Translations under genes and position numbers: made by a program
NCBI GenBank assembly: GCA_009760855.2
Contig: WPIO01000002.1
Span: 7,748,001-7,812,000 of the forward strand
Length of the DNA: 64,000 bases
Source: Cristatella mucedo
Taxonomy: Eukaryota > Bryozoa > Phylactolaemata > Cristatellidae
Direction of reading: 5' to 3'
Shown: positions 1-12,930 of the stretch, in pieces
How positions within the stretch are numbered: the stretch's first letter is position 1
Layout: each line of letters begins with the position of its first letter
The notes under the pieces: generated by a model
Databases searched by the model: none
Told to the model about the DNA's origin: nothing
What the model saw: only the letters and a program-made list of their open reading frames with translations

Positions 1-1720
1 ACGGATCTGTGCGAAGGGAGATTTGCATAGAGCCACACCTCCGAGGAATGGCTCGGCTAAAGTGAGCTGGTTTGCGGATACTATTGGCTCTCCTTTACAA
101 AGCTACCGCATAGTGGTCTAGATCGGCTGAATCCGCGTCATAGAGTGGCGCGGGCTAGTAAGCATGCTGACTCAGTAGCGGCTGATCTGATCACTACGGG
201 CGCAAGCAGTCGTTGCATCCTTGGGGTGGCATTCTGACCTCCAAAATTGCACTTGAAAGTGACGATAGGTCACCGGCCGTCGTGAGCAAGTGCGTGCTGA
301 GCACTGGCAGCCGAAGCGCCAGTCGCTCGCTAGCCCAGGGCCTTCGCCAGACGGTGGCCGCTCGGGCGATAGTCCTTCGGGCTACCCGCGTGCTGGGCTC
401 GCCTGATGCTGCACCTCGGGGTCATCTCTTCAGCTAACGAGCCGGATGTAATTTAAAAGTCGTCGGATGTAGTTTAATAATATACGAATAAGTTTCGAGG
501 ATTTTCCTACGCTGCTGGGCGTGCTGCGTTCGGCAGCCGCCTGCTGCTGACGTCGTGCGCTGGCACAAGCCATAGCCGCCCCTATTCTGGACCGAACCCC
601 TCGTCCGGAAACACTCGCTCCCCCGAATTGCAGCATCGCAGCACTTTGTGCACACTCTTCATGCAGGTAATCTGAGCTTCTGCCAAAAAGGGTCAACGTT
701 CATGGTCAGCTTCGAGCTACGGCACTCTGGCGCTAAGACACTAAGGCGCAACTTTAACGAAGGGTTCACGAATGACACTGTTTGCTCAGCTGCTAGAATA
801 GATGGAGGGTAAGGCTTGCGGTAAACATCCTCGGTAAATAGCCATCAAAGACGCTGATGAACGAGGAATTGTATACTGTGTTCAACATTTTTGGGTTTGT
901 GCTTATTTATCTTGGCCTCACATTGCATTTCTCTGTGCCCATTTGGATAGCTAGTACGTTTATATGCAAATGCATGACGAATGCATCTACTGTACGCTAG
1001 CGTTGTACCTGATAGATGCTGCTGGTACGAAAGGGTGCTAAAGTGCTGTGCATTTCAGAGAAAGCGTCGAGTGGAAAGTGGGCCATTTTAGTGAGCCTCG
1101 TGAAGAAGTTAAGCGAAGCTCCAAGACAAGACATAATGTGCTCCATTTCTCGTTCTGGTCACTTTTAACGACGGAAATTTTGATGAAGTAACCAGAACTC
1201 GGAAGTGACTAGAATCAGAGTTGACAGTCGCACGTGAGCTTCTTCGCTTGGACTCGATATGCGAGAGCTGCGCTCTCGTCCGTCTGCGCCTACGCTCTGC
1301 GACTCGTGCGATTAGGGCAGGCAGTTAGCAATCCTCATACGAGAGACTTCGATCAGCATTGAGTTGAAACTGAAAGTCGGGCAGCCAAAACGCGTCATCG
1401 ACAAGATGCCGAGCCTCCGCGAGGCTACCGTATGTAGATTGGCACTATGCAACCGCTGTAGACTGCCGAGTCACCACGCCACAAGGAATAGCGGCGGCCA
1501 TGATTCGCGAGTCGATGAGCCCCGCAACCACGTGATAGCTTGGTGACAGATCCACCGCCAATTTATATTATTATAAGCAGTCACGTGGTGCATCCAAAAA
1601 ATGAGGAATCCGGAAAATGAGCTCGCTCGTGGACCTGGAGACATTCGAAATAGCCATTTGCTGGCAGTTCTATTGAGGTCACGGAAGTCCTAAGTGATCT
1701 GCCTCCGCATATACACGCGT
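1..1720. other. No gene recognised
   Basis: Only short, unconserved open frames occur on either strand. Nothing here resembles an exon with splice sites or a known repeat. Confidence 0.5.
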
Positions 1721-1721
1721 A

Positions 1722-1785
1722 CGTTTAATTCATTTGCATATCACTCCAAGAAAACTGTATCTCTTTTTCAGGCGTTTACGTATGC
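1722..1785 (-). mobile_element. Type-I SINE tail fragment
   Basis: TTCATTTGCATATCACTCC and TCAGGCGTTTACGTATGCC correspond to the L2-like tail of the type-I SINE. No head is seen. Confidence 0.45.
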
Positions 1786-2085
1786 CGAAATGTATGTATC
1801 TCCGTCTGTAACTCCACAAAGCCACAAAGACCATGTGGGTGTTACGCAGGAGAGTTTTGTATAGCACACAGCCTAGGCGGCTTTCGGTAAGCATTCGGTA
1901 GGCAATAGACTTCGTCTCACGCAACAAAGAGAAAGTGGGAAGCATAGCAGAGTCAGGAGAGCAGTTGAGGTAGTGAGTAGCATGGAAGTAGCAGCTCAGG
2001 ACCGGTGAAAAGAATGAGCCGTAGTCGGCAGTAGGAGAGTAGTTGTCATTGCGTAAGAATTGTGGAAGCCAGTCCCACAGTCTAG
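1786..2085 (-). mobile_element. 3' end of the second LINE family
   Basis: It is nearly the same as 47,026-47,368. A 119-codon minus-strand frame reads RLWDWLPQFLRNDNYS and SAMLPTFSLLRETKSIAYR. Its downstream end joins a SINE tail at 1,722-1,785. Confidence 0.7.
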
Positions 2086-2089
2086 GCAA

Positions 2090-3300
2090 TGCTCAAGCTC
2101 ATGACTACGGTCGTCAAAGGCGAGCACCTTGACCTCTGTGCTCTCATCGAAAATTGCCACGATGCGCTCGATTCGTAGCCATACGAAATGTGCTTGCTAG
2201 TCCCGCTTGGCACATGTAGTTAATTAAAATAAGCAGCAACGAAACGAATGCGTAGAGTAGCGAGGTCAACGCTGACCGCACGGCATGACGTTCGAGTCCG
2301 AAGCGTAAACCTGAAAAATTCGAGCTGTGATTAAGTGCTTGTTTTACTCTTGAACAGACTTTCACGACGTCAAAAAATGTGCTTTTAGCTAATCAATAAT
2401 TATAATAAATTATAATTATAATAACAATAATTACTATTATTATTATATTAAAACTATAATTACAATTGAGTAATTATAATTAATAACAATAATGTCACGC
2501 CCTAGTACGTGTGAACTCTGTGCGCTCCTTACGATGGCTGGCATTGTGAGGTTGAACGATTCGCGAAGGCTCACGATCCAGGCGATCCAGGTAATTCCGG
2601 TAAAAGAGGTAACGGAACTCCCAAGTTTTTCCTGCGCACAGTATTCACTGCCCGTTGCCAGGTAGCTTGCACCCGGTCTACTCTGAGCTATGCATCGCCT
2701 TTACAGCTAAAGCGTGCGCTTAGAGTCGTGGAGAGCGAATGCCCACGGTCGGGAGGTCGGCTCACGAGCGCACCAGCGGCTGAGCCGGAGAGGCCGAATC
2801 GAACGTGCGCGAACGCTGATGCCGAGCACTTACTCTTGGACCGCCACATGGGTTCGAAGGCTTCTTTTTTGCTGTCGCCACCTGATGTCTGTGGCTTGAG
2901 GGCGATGAGTCCCCTCTTCGATACGGTCGCCGTCGAAAGGGACACCTGCTCCCTCCGGTCCGAGCCGGCCTTCGACGAGTGCCCTCTCACGTCGGCCGCC
3001 GTGCCGCTGTAGGAGTCTCCGCGATCGTGGAGGACGCTCTTAAAGGACCGGAAGCAACGATTGCAGCCAGCTGAAGAGAGAAACTCATAGACGCTGGCAG
3101 ACTCGAAGCTCGCTCAGGGCGTGGCAAGCGAGCCAGAGCCGGACCAGAATCGGTCGCCGTCCACAGAATGGCGGCTTCGATGGCGGTTTACCGTGTGGTT
3201 TACCGTGTGTAGCAGTGACAGCGACGATAGCGGCTGACTGCGCATTCTGTCATATCTCAGGCTGCCGTGAGTTACTGGACCAAGCGACTTGACCATCAAG
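2090..3300. other. No gene recognised
   Basis: Apart from the AT-rich tract there is a moderately GC-rich stretch at 2,700-3,010 with overlapping open frames on both strands and no recognisable protein. Confidence 0.4.
2385..2495. repeat. AT-rich low-complexity tract
   Basis: Repeated TAATTATAATAA and TTATTATTA words, with no other signal. Confidence 0.8.
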
Positions 3301-3308
3301 CTCGCATT

Positions 3309-3412
3309 GGAATCAAAAGGCGTCTGCAACATCAAACGGCGTCTGCGAATATCAAACGGCGTCAGCACCCATCGAGCGGCATCTGCAACATCGAGCGGCG
3401 TCTACAACATTA
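3309..3412 (+). repeat. Short tandem repeat of a 20-22-bp unit
   Basis: Five or so diverged copies of ATCAAACGGCGTCTGCAAC / ATCGAGCGGCGTCTACAAC stand in tandem. Confidence 0.7.
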
Positions 3413-3589
3413 ACCTCTTCTGATGCGCTAGGGTTGTCCTAGTGGACACCTACTATGGACAGATGCATTTGACAGAGCCGAGAGCTTTCGTCAAACCTGT
3501 AGATCATCCACGATATGTAACAGTAATGCTTTATGGAAAACTTGTATCCTGATTAAATCCAAAAGCTCGGCGTATCAGGTTTTCAGCAG

Positions 3590-3865
3590 AATCACGGGTC
3601 CTTGTGAAATTGTGACATCCCCTGACTCAATGACATTTAAAAAGAAGCTAAAAACGCAACTGTTTATCGTAGAATCTAGTGGGTCCTTATGATTCAGCCT
3701 TCGTGGGCTTATGCTTGCTGACATTGCATGCTGCCACTAACTATATTTACTTGTAGACCCTGCACATGTCACTTCTACAGATATTGTGCTTATTGACATT
3801 GTGCATGTTATCACTAACCAGCTGAATATGCTTTCTTTACAGCATATTTCAAGTACCAAGGAAGA
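3590..3865 (+). mobile_element. L2 3' end fragment
   Basis: It matches the last ORF2 codons (a decayed TSPDLTTFKRNLKT block) and the 3' UTR, in plus orientation, head to head with the next fragment. The stem-loop is lost. Confidence 0.6.
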
Positions 3866-3884
3866 CATTAATTGCTCTGATAAT

Positions 3885-4635
3885 AATCATAATACACTTG
3901 ATAAAGCGCTTTCAGAAAACTCAATCTCTTTCTAAACGCTTTACATTTGCTGCAAAGGAAACACAATCGAATGGTGAGTGGAAATATCATGCTTGATAAA
4001 TTACATGAATAACATGGTTAGGGGTGACATGCGCAGAGTCAGCATGCAAGTGTGGTTAGTGGCAGCATGTGCAGAGTCAGCACGCATAAACACATAAAGG
4101 ACGAATCACAGCGAGCCACTAAATGCTGTCATAAATAGGTGCGCTTTTTAATTTCTTTTTAAATGCCAGGGGATGTCGGGACGGAAGTTGGGAGTTATTT
4201 CAAGGCTTTGGGAGCATACGAAATAAATACACGGTCTCCAAAGTATTTGAGGTTTGTATGAGATATAGGTAAACAGTTAGATTCCTAAAAGCGGGAGGTA
4301 CGTTGCTTAGTCTAGTGGGGAAGTAGATTTGATTAGTAGGCTGGAGCCAATAAATGAAGGGACCTAAGAGTGAGCCGCGACAAAACTCTGAAGTCTATCC
4401 GTCGCTATAATGGTAGCCAGTGCAGGTCGGCTAGAAGTGATGTGATGTGGCAACTGCGATGCTCACGACAGACAAGCCTAGCTGCGGAGTTTTGCACTGG
4501 CTGCAATCGCCTGATCGCACATGCCGGTAGGCCAGCAAGCAGTGAGCTACAGACGTCAACACAGGATGTCATAAATCCATGGACCAACTTATATGTGGTA
4601 TCCCTATCTAAACAAGCCCAAGCTCTGAGGCCAAT
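3885..4635 (-). mobile_element. L2 3' fragment
   Basis: An ATAATAATCATAATACAC tail with the stem-loop, the 3' UTR, and minus-strand coding traces up to about 4,635: LVHGFMTSCVDVCSSLLAGL and RLVCREHRSCHITSLLADLH. Missense changes and stops show decay. Confidence 0.75.
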
Positions 4636-4639
4636 ACAC

Positions 4640-7460
4640 AAATGTATCATAATTATTTTTATTAATCGTGACTCCATATTTTCCTCGTTGATTTGATTCG
4701 CGCCCATTTACTCGAAAGCCACCCGGTGACCAGGAGAACAAAGTTATCCACAATGAATACGGATGTTAGTACCAAGTTTTTATAACGGCTACGCTCTAAC
4801 AAACTATTGGATTGAGCTCGTTTACCGAGAACTTTCTCTTTGCTCGCTCGAGGGTCTCGTTTCGAATCATCCGCGTCACTGGCAAGTGCTGGCCAACTGA
4901 AGCTATCCGTTGGCAGCAATAAGCACACACCGATTCGCTTGCACCCCGCGATACACAAACACATCCCAGAGAAGCCCCTGCGATTACGAAGCCGTCTACA
5001 TTCCAGGTAAAGTCTGACTGGGCCGTCGTCGTCGCGAGGGTCCTAGCGACCTACTAGCGGAGTGGCTGGCATAGGGCAAGCAGCAGAAGCAGCGCGTACC
5101 TGACTTGGATGCGGTTTGGTTCGCGATGTTGGTATCATGTAGCTGGACAGCTGCACCGTGCTATGCATGCTCGTCGGAGCGCAGTGTAGTCAGCGTGCTG
5201 CAACTGCAAAGGAAGACGCCGAGTGCTTTTTGCTGTATCGAGCAGCCGACGCGACTTGATGCCGATAGACCGCAAAGCAAATGAAGGCGACAAAAGTGCC
5301 ACTAGCTTTGAGCGCTTTGTTGCCCTTTCTTTCATTGTGCGTCTCTATCGCTAGCTAACGAACGTCCCTTGCCCCATATCCGCCATCGGATCCTGCACGT
5401 GCTGCTAATGCTAGAATCTAAATGCACTTTATTCTGCCATCGCCCTGTACAGCTGCCATGCTCTGATCCATGTGTTCTCACGCTTTATTCCATATGAGCG
5501 ACTACTATACGATAGAGGCATCAATGTCCCTACGCGAAAGGCTATACACAAAACCCTGCATTAACTCGGAGCGAACCAACACTTCGGCATGCTTACCGAG
5601 CTGCGCCGTATAGTCCTTTTGCTAATTTTGGCATCATTCTCGAGAAATTACTCGATTTTTAAGCCCCCCCCCTTTGTTGAACCATAACACGCTTCGGCTC
5701 AGCTGAACGTCGTCGCTAGCTCGAGTGAAAGTAGCGAGATTCGTGAGCTCTGGCTGGCTTTAGTAGCATTTGGCGCCCTGGGCGCTTGCGGCTATCAGAA
5801 TTCCCAAGCCTCCCGGCCATGACGCTCTGCAGGTGACCTCATGCACGCGTACGTCTCAGAACGACGAACCGCTGACGAAAACATTCAGGGGTGGCAAAAC
5901 CGGCTGGCTACCAGCAGCCGACGGCACGATGGCACGTAACAACGAGCACTCTCGCCGCAGCGACCATCAGCTGGAGCGGGCCGTTTTCCGGCTCTCGTTT
6001 TCTGGCTCTTTGGGCATGCACCTCTGAGTCGCTCTTTCGCTAGGTTCGTCAGCTCGCTAGCCGGCTTGTCGCTCCGCTGCTTAGCCGTCTCTAGGCTTGG
6101 CAGCACCGTCGCTGGCCCGACCTACTCTGCCTCCTTGCCGCTGCGCCTCCTCATCGCATCGCAGCACTGACGAGCGTCTCGTTGAGCTTGCACGTTGGGC
6201 CTGAGCCGGCATCACTCGGGACGGCTCGCATCACTCTGGGCTGCTGCCGCCGCCGCCTCGGCAACCATCCGTTCACCGTACCTGAGGTCGAAGGTCCCGT
6301 CCCCACTCTCTGCTCGCAGACGCAGGTGCCTCAGAATGGCTCAGGCCATACACATCGGCGCCGCTAGCACGGCAGAGGCAGCGGGTCGGCTGCGGAGGCG
6401 ACTTGAAGTCAAATCCTCCTTCATTTCGCGTAGCGAGGTAGCGAAACCCTGACCGTGTCTGCTGCAGGGCTGAGGGCAGCTGCCTCGGTACAATGCTCGG
6501 ATCGACAATCACTCCATTGGTGCCCGAATATGTTCCGTGTAAATAGCGATCGCCAAGGACCTGTTGTTGCCGCTTGCGAAAGATCAATGCCCCTCAAACA
6601 CAGGGCCGGCTGGCGACAAAGGCAGCCTCCGAGCGACGGCATTGGTTCGCTCGCTGGCTCATTAGGCACAATCTGCGGAGCTAGTCGCCTGTTCAGCAGG
6701 CGGGTCCGCCCCTAATCAGGCCGTCACCGGGGAACGGCACGCAGTCGCGCTCTCTGCGCTCGGCTTCGACGAAGAGCAGGTTGGCGACATTAAAAGTAAA
6801 CGAAAAAGCACAAGCCAGATTCACTAGCCTCATTTTTTTAGAGATGCAGAAAAGAGCCTTGGCACCGAGTATCGCTCAGCTTGCAGTAAGCAAAACAGAA
6901 GTGCTTTCTACTGGTGTCGAACCCGTGGCGAAGCAGCACAAAACTGGAGCAGTACATGTAGCACTGTAGCACTGGAGCAGTACTGGAGCGGGCATGATGA
7001 TTGTTGTCGAGCCCTTTTAGGTGATACCAGAGCGATGACAGGCAGCACATTCTTAGAAACTGCACGGGGGGGGGAGGCGTTTCCGAAAGTGCCAGCTAAC
7101 TATCGAATGCATTGGGGGGCCGATATCCGGCATCGCTCTGCTCTTGTCTGTCGGTATGCCGGTGGTCAATGACGCTCTCAGGGACCTGGCGAGGTGCGTC
7201 GTTTGCCTCTCTTTGCCTGGCCGGTCGTCTGCGAAGTTCACTGCAATCTTAGCTGCGTGGTGACTATTTCGTACGCTCGCACCCAACGTTTGCTCCTCAG
7301 GCTGATTCAGTCAAAGTCTTCAAAAGGGGGAGTCTCGCTCCCAATTGCTTTTGTGTGGACGGGCAAATCAGCGAGACATATCTCATTCAGTTTGTGCCAT
7401 GGCGTGCATGGCAATGTCTGCGAGTGCATATTGAACAGTGTGAAGTTACACCTATTGCCC
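4640..7460. other. No gene recognised
   Basis: Short overlapping frames, a run of C at 5,664-5,672 and a G run near 7,066. No domain or repeat is identified. Confidence 0.4.
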
Positions 7461-7462
7461 TC

Positions 7463-7625
7463 TACATAAATAAATAAATAAAATTCATTTGCATAGCGCC
7501 CTAAGAGAACTTAATCTCTACTCAGGCGTTTCACATATGCCACGTGGCTCGAGCCCACCCATGACCTCGGCCAGACCTTGGTCGGGGCGATCACCTTAAC
7601 CACTGGACCGCAGTTCCACCATTAT
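7463..7625 (-). mobile_element. tRNA-derived SINE, type I (L2-like tail)
   Basis: On the minus strand it has an A-box-like GTCCAGTGGTTAAGGTG, a B-box-like GGGCTCGAGCC, and then AACGCCTGAGTAGAGATTAA and TTCTCTTAGGGCGC, the L2 stem-loop. It ends in a short TTTA-type repeat. Confidence 0.7.
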
Positions 7626-7883
7626 GAGTGGCATTGCAGTTTAGAATGGTTTATTCGCCTCCGTCAGAAGTATGAATGCACAATGTAACTGCATTTGCAG
7701 TATCGAATGGTAAGCGTACATCCGTTTGCAGTATCCGATGAATTATGCATCTCCATTAGCAGTAATGAGTCAGCAATGTAACTCCATTGGACATTACCGA
7801 ATGCAGAGTTCGCTTGTTGACATCACTTGAAAATACAAGACCGCCGCATGGCCGCCTGACGTCAAAATGAGGGCAGAACATTT

Positions 7884-8208
<325 letters not shown>

Positions 8209-8499
8209 TTTGCTTGGCGTCAAGGACTTTGGTTTGCTTGCTGCGACTGGCAGCCAGCCTCGATGAACTTGGTTGTAGATGCATCGTAGGGAACTCCGAA
8301 GTGTAGAGCACGTTCAGCCTTAGTGCACCACGAGTAGCCTTTCGATTGAAGCTACCTGTATTTATATCTACAAATAACAGCTAGCCATGGCAGCTTGATT
8401 AGGCACGGCGAGAGACACCGAGTGGCTTTAAGCGTGACATGATTTTATTGCCTAATCAGCGCCAGGCGAAGTCTTGTTATAGTAATACTAATACTACTG

Positions 8500-8790
8500 C
8501 AAGTACATAATAATAATAAGTACTCTCCATAGCACCCAAAGAGAACAGAATCTTTGTTCGGGAACTTTAAAATCGCTGCAAGAGGAGCAATAACCAAGCA
8601 TTAATGACAAGCAATGAATCTTGCTTAGACGAGCATGTAAAAGCACCCAGGAATCATTCTTTGACGAGCATTCAAAAGCACACTAGTAGGCACTGGTAAG
8701 TAAAGTAGGAACCCTGGTTAGTAACATGCAGCACATCGTGCACAGGCTAGCACTAAAAGCACAAAAGAAAAAATCTAATTCACTCGTGCG
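8500..8790 (-). mobile_element. Decayed L2 3' UTR
   Basis: A TAATAATAA tail, a stem-loop relic near 8,520-8,560 and scattered pieces of the L2 3' UTR remain. There is no coding part. Confidence 0.45.
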
Positions 8791-8904
8791 CTATGAAAAA
8801 AAAAATCGCTGCTGCCCTTAGTCACGACGTGCAAAGTTTTGCAATGTACCTGCACGAAAAATAAAACTCTCTCAGACACATCAAAAGCTGTGAGTAACGT
8901 GTGG

Positions 8905-10106
8905 GTTTTCTTGTGTTGGCAACTAAGTTCCCGCCGTTTTTTAAATTTTAGCATTCAGCATGTCATTAAATGTTTTGGCATTATTTTTTAAATCATTCAA
9001 AAGAGGATATTTTGGTCTACCGGAATCTGTTTTTGTTAGAGTTAATAATTTTCTTTATTTTCAGATCATTGAAATGGAATGTCAAGTTTTGAGAAAAATG
9101 AGCATTTTCGACTCCTCCTTCTTTTTGCTTAAATCAATGTTCCAAGGCCACCAGGGCTGCTCGCGACGTTTATGCTGTGTATGGAGAGGGTGCCATAGCT
9201 GAAAGAACCGCTCGTGATTGGTATGCCAAGTTCAAAAATGGAAATTTTGACCTCAAAGACGCACCTCGTTCTGGTCGTCCAGTTGAGTTCGATGAAGAGC
9301 GATTAAACCAACTTGTGCACGAAAATTTGCTTCAAACGATAAGGGGACTGGCAGAGACAATGGAATGCTCCCACACTGCTATAGAGAAGCAAGATGGAAC
9401 GACTCAACTATTAGGCTAGGCTATTTGAGGCTATTCAAGAGAAATGACCTAATTGGCAGCGTGGAGTTCTTTTGCTGCACGACAGCGCCCGCCCTCATAT
9501 TGCCAATATGACCAAGGAAGCCATTCATTATACCTCGTACTCATTATACCTCGTACAAACCTCAAATCCTTTGGAGACCGTGCATTTAGCTCGTATGCTC
9601 CCAAAGCCTGGAACTCCCTCCCGACCTGCATCAGAACATCCCCTGACCTGACCACATTTAAAAGAAACTTAAAAACACACCTATTTAGGACAGCATTTAG
9701 TGGGTCCCTGTGATTCGTCGTTGATGTGCTTATGCGTGCTGACACTGTGCATGCTGCCACCTAACCACATTTGCATGCTGACCCTGTGCATGTAACCCCT
9801 AACCATATTATTTATTTTGTTTGTTTTTCAAGCATGATTTTACTTACTATTCTATTGCATATCACTTTGCAGCAAATGTAAAGCGCCTAGAAAGAGATTA
9901 AGTTCTCTGAAGGCGCTTTATCAAGTGCAATATTATTATTATTATTATTATTCAAACGCATGGCTGGGAACTGCTGCCACACCCACCGTACTCTCCTGAT
10001 TTGGCATCAACGGATCTCCTCCACCGTCGTTCTCTTTCAAATGTTACGCGTGGAGTTTTGTTCAATACTGATGCAGAATTGAAAGCTTGGCTGGATAAAT
10101 TTTGAG
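8905..10106 (+). mobile_element. Mariner transposon remnant, internally deleted and split by L2
   Basis: The 5' end is near 8,911 with TTGGCAACTAAGTTCCCGCC. The transposase DNA-binding part is at about 9,120-9,395: AVYGEGAIAERTARDWYAKF, then DLKDAPRSGRPVEFDEERLN and S-H-T-A-I-E-K. A frameshift lies before it. The middle, including the first catalytic aspartate, is deleted. At 9,455-9,530 the frame has L-L-L-H-D-S-A-R-P-H, the second catalytic block. After the L2 insertion (9,530-9,952) the frame resumes with WELLPHPPYSPDLAS and ends A-W-L-D-K-F-stop near 10,104. No 3' terminal repeat is seen. Confidence 0.85.
9530..9952 (+). mobile_element. L2 3' fragment inserted into mariner
   Basis: It encodes PRTNLKSFGDRAFSSYAPKA and ends F-R-T-A-F-S-G-S-L-stop at 9713. 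The 3' UTR, a perfect stem-loop (AAAGCGCC...GGCGCTTT) and an ATT repeat follow. A 16-bp direct duplication (9525-9540 and 9541-9556) marks the 5' junction. Confidence 0.85.
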
Positions 10107-10975
10107 GATGCGGACATTTATCCCTGGACGTTTCCTCCCGCACATTTCCCTCCTGTGGTAGGACACCCCCCTTGTATATGGTTTAGTGTTTAGGGTATAG
10201 GGTTTAGTGTTTAGATTTTGAGGTTTAGGTTTTAGGTTTAGGAGTTTAGGGTTTAGGGTTTTGTGCTTAGGGCTTAGGGGTTTAGGATTTTGGATTTATA
10301 ATTTAGGATTGTTTAGGAGTTTAGGGTTTAGAGTTTAGGGTCTGGGGCTTTTAGGGTTTAGGATTTAGTGTTTAGGTTTTAGGGTATAGGGTTTGGGGTT
10401 TTAGGGTTTGTGGACTGCACCTCCGCCGCCTAAATTCACCCTTGCTCGTATTCAGCGCTTTAATTAGTGTGTATTAGGGCATAACTAGATCTCTTGAGGT
10501 CGAGTTATACTCAGTAGGCCTCTGAGGCTTAGCACTCATTTGTAGGAACGCGCGGCACGCCGTAGCGCGCGCCCACTTTGACGGGTACGAAAACGTGCCT
10601 GGCGGCGTCGAGCAGGACCTAACTTCCGCGGTACCAAACTGTTTAACTCGCCGCTGCCGCCGCAACCGCAGCCGCCTCTCGCTCCATTAGAAGCCATCCT
10701 TCCAATCCATCCATTCCTCTAATTATACTGAGTTGATTTTATTTTAATAGAGCACGAACTTCATTTAATCATGTATATATATATATATATATATCAGTAT
10801 TCTTAGTTATGCATTCATCAACATAGGGGGAAATGTCCTACGGGGGGGGAGTCGAGGGGGGTAAATGTCCTAGGGTTCACCAGGTGGAAATGTCTGGGGG
10901 GGGAATGTCCTAGGGTCCACCGGGGGGGGGGGGAATGTCCGGGCGGAAACGTCCAGGGGGAAATATCCTACAACC
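10107..10975. mobile_element. Foldback-like element with G-rich inverted ends, copy 1
   Basis: The left end (C-rich, 10,107-10,175) and the right end (G-rich, 10,822-10,975) are inverted copies of variable units such as GGGGGAAATGTCCTA. The outer parts match best (GGAAACGTCCAGGG on one strand is found at both ends). The interior holds TTTAGGG-like repeats and a unique part ending AACATAGGGGG. It sits directly after the mariner stop codon. Confidence 0.6.
10175..10415 (+). repeat. Degenerate TTTAGGG telomere-like repeat
   Basis: About 240 bases are built from TTTAGGG, TTTAGTG, TTTAGGA and TTTAGGTT units, with two perfect TTTAGGG heptamers in a row at several places. TTTAGGG is the common plant-type telomere unit; most animals use TTAGGG. 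Confidence 0.75.
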
Positions 10976-11184
10976 AAATTTTTGAGTCGAAACTGGGAGA
11001 TTTCTACCAATGAGGTATTGAAAATCTTGTTGAACGTTGGGAAGAAGTTGTAAACAACAAAGGGAGAATACATTATTGATTAATTAGTTGTTAATTTTTA
11101 TTTAAAAATATAAAAATAAAAAAAATTAAAAACAGCGGGAAGTCAGTTGCCAACCAATAGATAGTCTTATAATTTCGAACTAGG

Positions 11185-12930
11185 AGATGACTTCATTCAG
11201 ACGGTAGTGAGTTGTAGGCCATGGGAGAATAGTAGCTTACGGCACTGACTCCAAGGGATTTGAAATTAGATAGGTTCGCAACCAATAGACCAGAGTCAGA
11301 AGCGCGGGTGTTTACGCGGTAGGTTCGATGTGAAACTAATTGACATAGGTAGGCCTGAAGCAAGAGAGCAGAGGCACCTAAAGGTGAGTTACAGAATCTT
11401 GAGGTGCTTGGTCTGGTGGGCAGCCCGTGCAGATCGGTGAGCAGTGGGGTAATAATGTTGCTATACATGATTATATATATATTTTTTTATTTCTACGAGA
11501 GAGAGAGACAAGAAGAATAATAATATATATATATTTTTTTGTCTACGTGTGTGAATGTAAAATTTCTAAAGCCCCATAGAGAAGTTAATATGTATCCAGG
11601 CGCTTCAAATATGCCTCAGGGCTCAAGCCCATGACCTCAGTCTTCAAACGCATTCAAATTGATCTCAGTCACCAAAGGTGAGCACCTTAACCCTTAACTG
11701 CCTGTGGTATCCTCGCCTAAGCAGAGCCAAGTTTTTCAATGTTACGGTAGTGAAAGTAGTCAGGAGGCATGAATGCAGAGCTAATATGCTCGTCTAGGTT
11801 TAATTAAAGTTGCTTTGGAGGAGGACGCCCAGACTCCGTGGAAAGGCTACTGGAGATCCGCTGGCGGAGCCGATTTGTAAGTATAGGCTTTAAGTATGTG
11901 GTTTGCTTATTATTCGGACGTTCTTTTTATCTTTATTCAATTTGAGAAAGTTTGCTGTCACCCAGATGCGTATTATATCAATACACACCGCAAGGTAACC
12001 GAGAGAGTTCTAAATGCTGAAAGGCAAGGGCGGATCGTAGCGCAAGTATTTTGCATAACAATGCAAGCCTACGCTGTGCTTAGGGATTACATCAGCAACA
12101 GGGAGACTATAAATTGTAAGACGAAGCGGTCCTGAAACCGTGTCCTTGGGTACGCCATACTAAAAAGGCTCGCCGGATGAAGATTGATCGTTGACTTCTA
12201 CTATCTGACTTCTCTCTATGCCAGTGTGTATATACCAACCATAATAATAGTGCCAGTGATGGAAAGGCGAGAAGACAGGTTCTCAAGAAGGATATAGTGA
12301 TCGATTCAATCAAAAGATAGCTGGACAAGCTAGAACTAAGTCGGCATTCCTGAGAAATGTCTTATATATTCGGAGCAATGCTAACTCTGTGGAGTAATCT
12401 GCTCTTAAGATCTGACTGGAACTTACTTGCAGGGTTTGAAGTTGTCTGACACTACTAGCTCATTGTCTTCAACAGGAACGGCAGCAGGTAGCATGGATGT
12501 TGGCTTAATCCATCTGGCCTAGAGTCGAATTATTAATGCGCGGCCTGACAATGGCCTCAACAAAAGATTCTGGAACCGTACCTGAAGCTAAGAACAGGTT
12601 TACCATGTTAATAATGCTGAGCTGCAGTAAATCTGGACATCTCAGAAGGAAAACCGTGGGTGTGGGGTCTAGAGGGTTAGCAGTCTTCATAGACTAGCCG
12701 ATTAACTTCGAGATGAGGTCGCTGGTCGCAGGCTTGGATGTAGACAATTAAGGTGTGCAATTGAACGAAGGTTAACGGCTCCAAGAAGATTTTATTCATC
12801 TGTGGGTTACGCATCTGCGACTGCACTAGGCTTCTATAGAAGCTAATATGGACCTTGGCTATGATAAATAGATAGGCCCCACTATTATCCTCGCATGCCA
12901 ATTGCTGGACAGTCAGTTATGGTAGCGATC
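11185..12930 (-). mobile_element. Heavily decayed L2 copy with a SINE inside
   Basis: Minus-strand pieces match L2 in the right order: FYRSLVQSQMRNPQM (about 12,830), ANPLDPTPTVFLLRC (about 12,670), the YADD upstream region near 12,085-12,150, and FKSLGVSAVSYYSPMAYNSLPS (about 11,230). A type-I SINE lies at 11,560-11,705. Confidence 0.65.
11560..11705 (-). mobile_element. tRNA-derived SINE, type I, inside a decayed L2
   Basis: Minus-strand head GGGTTAAGGTGCTCACC, B-box-like GGGCTTGAGCCC, then GAAGCGCCTGGATACATATT and the closing arm of the L2-like stem-loop, which is decayed. Confidence 0.6.
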
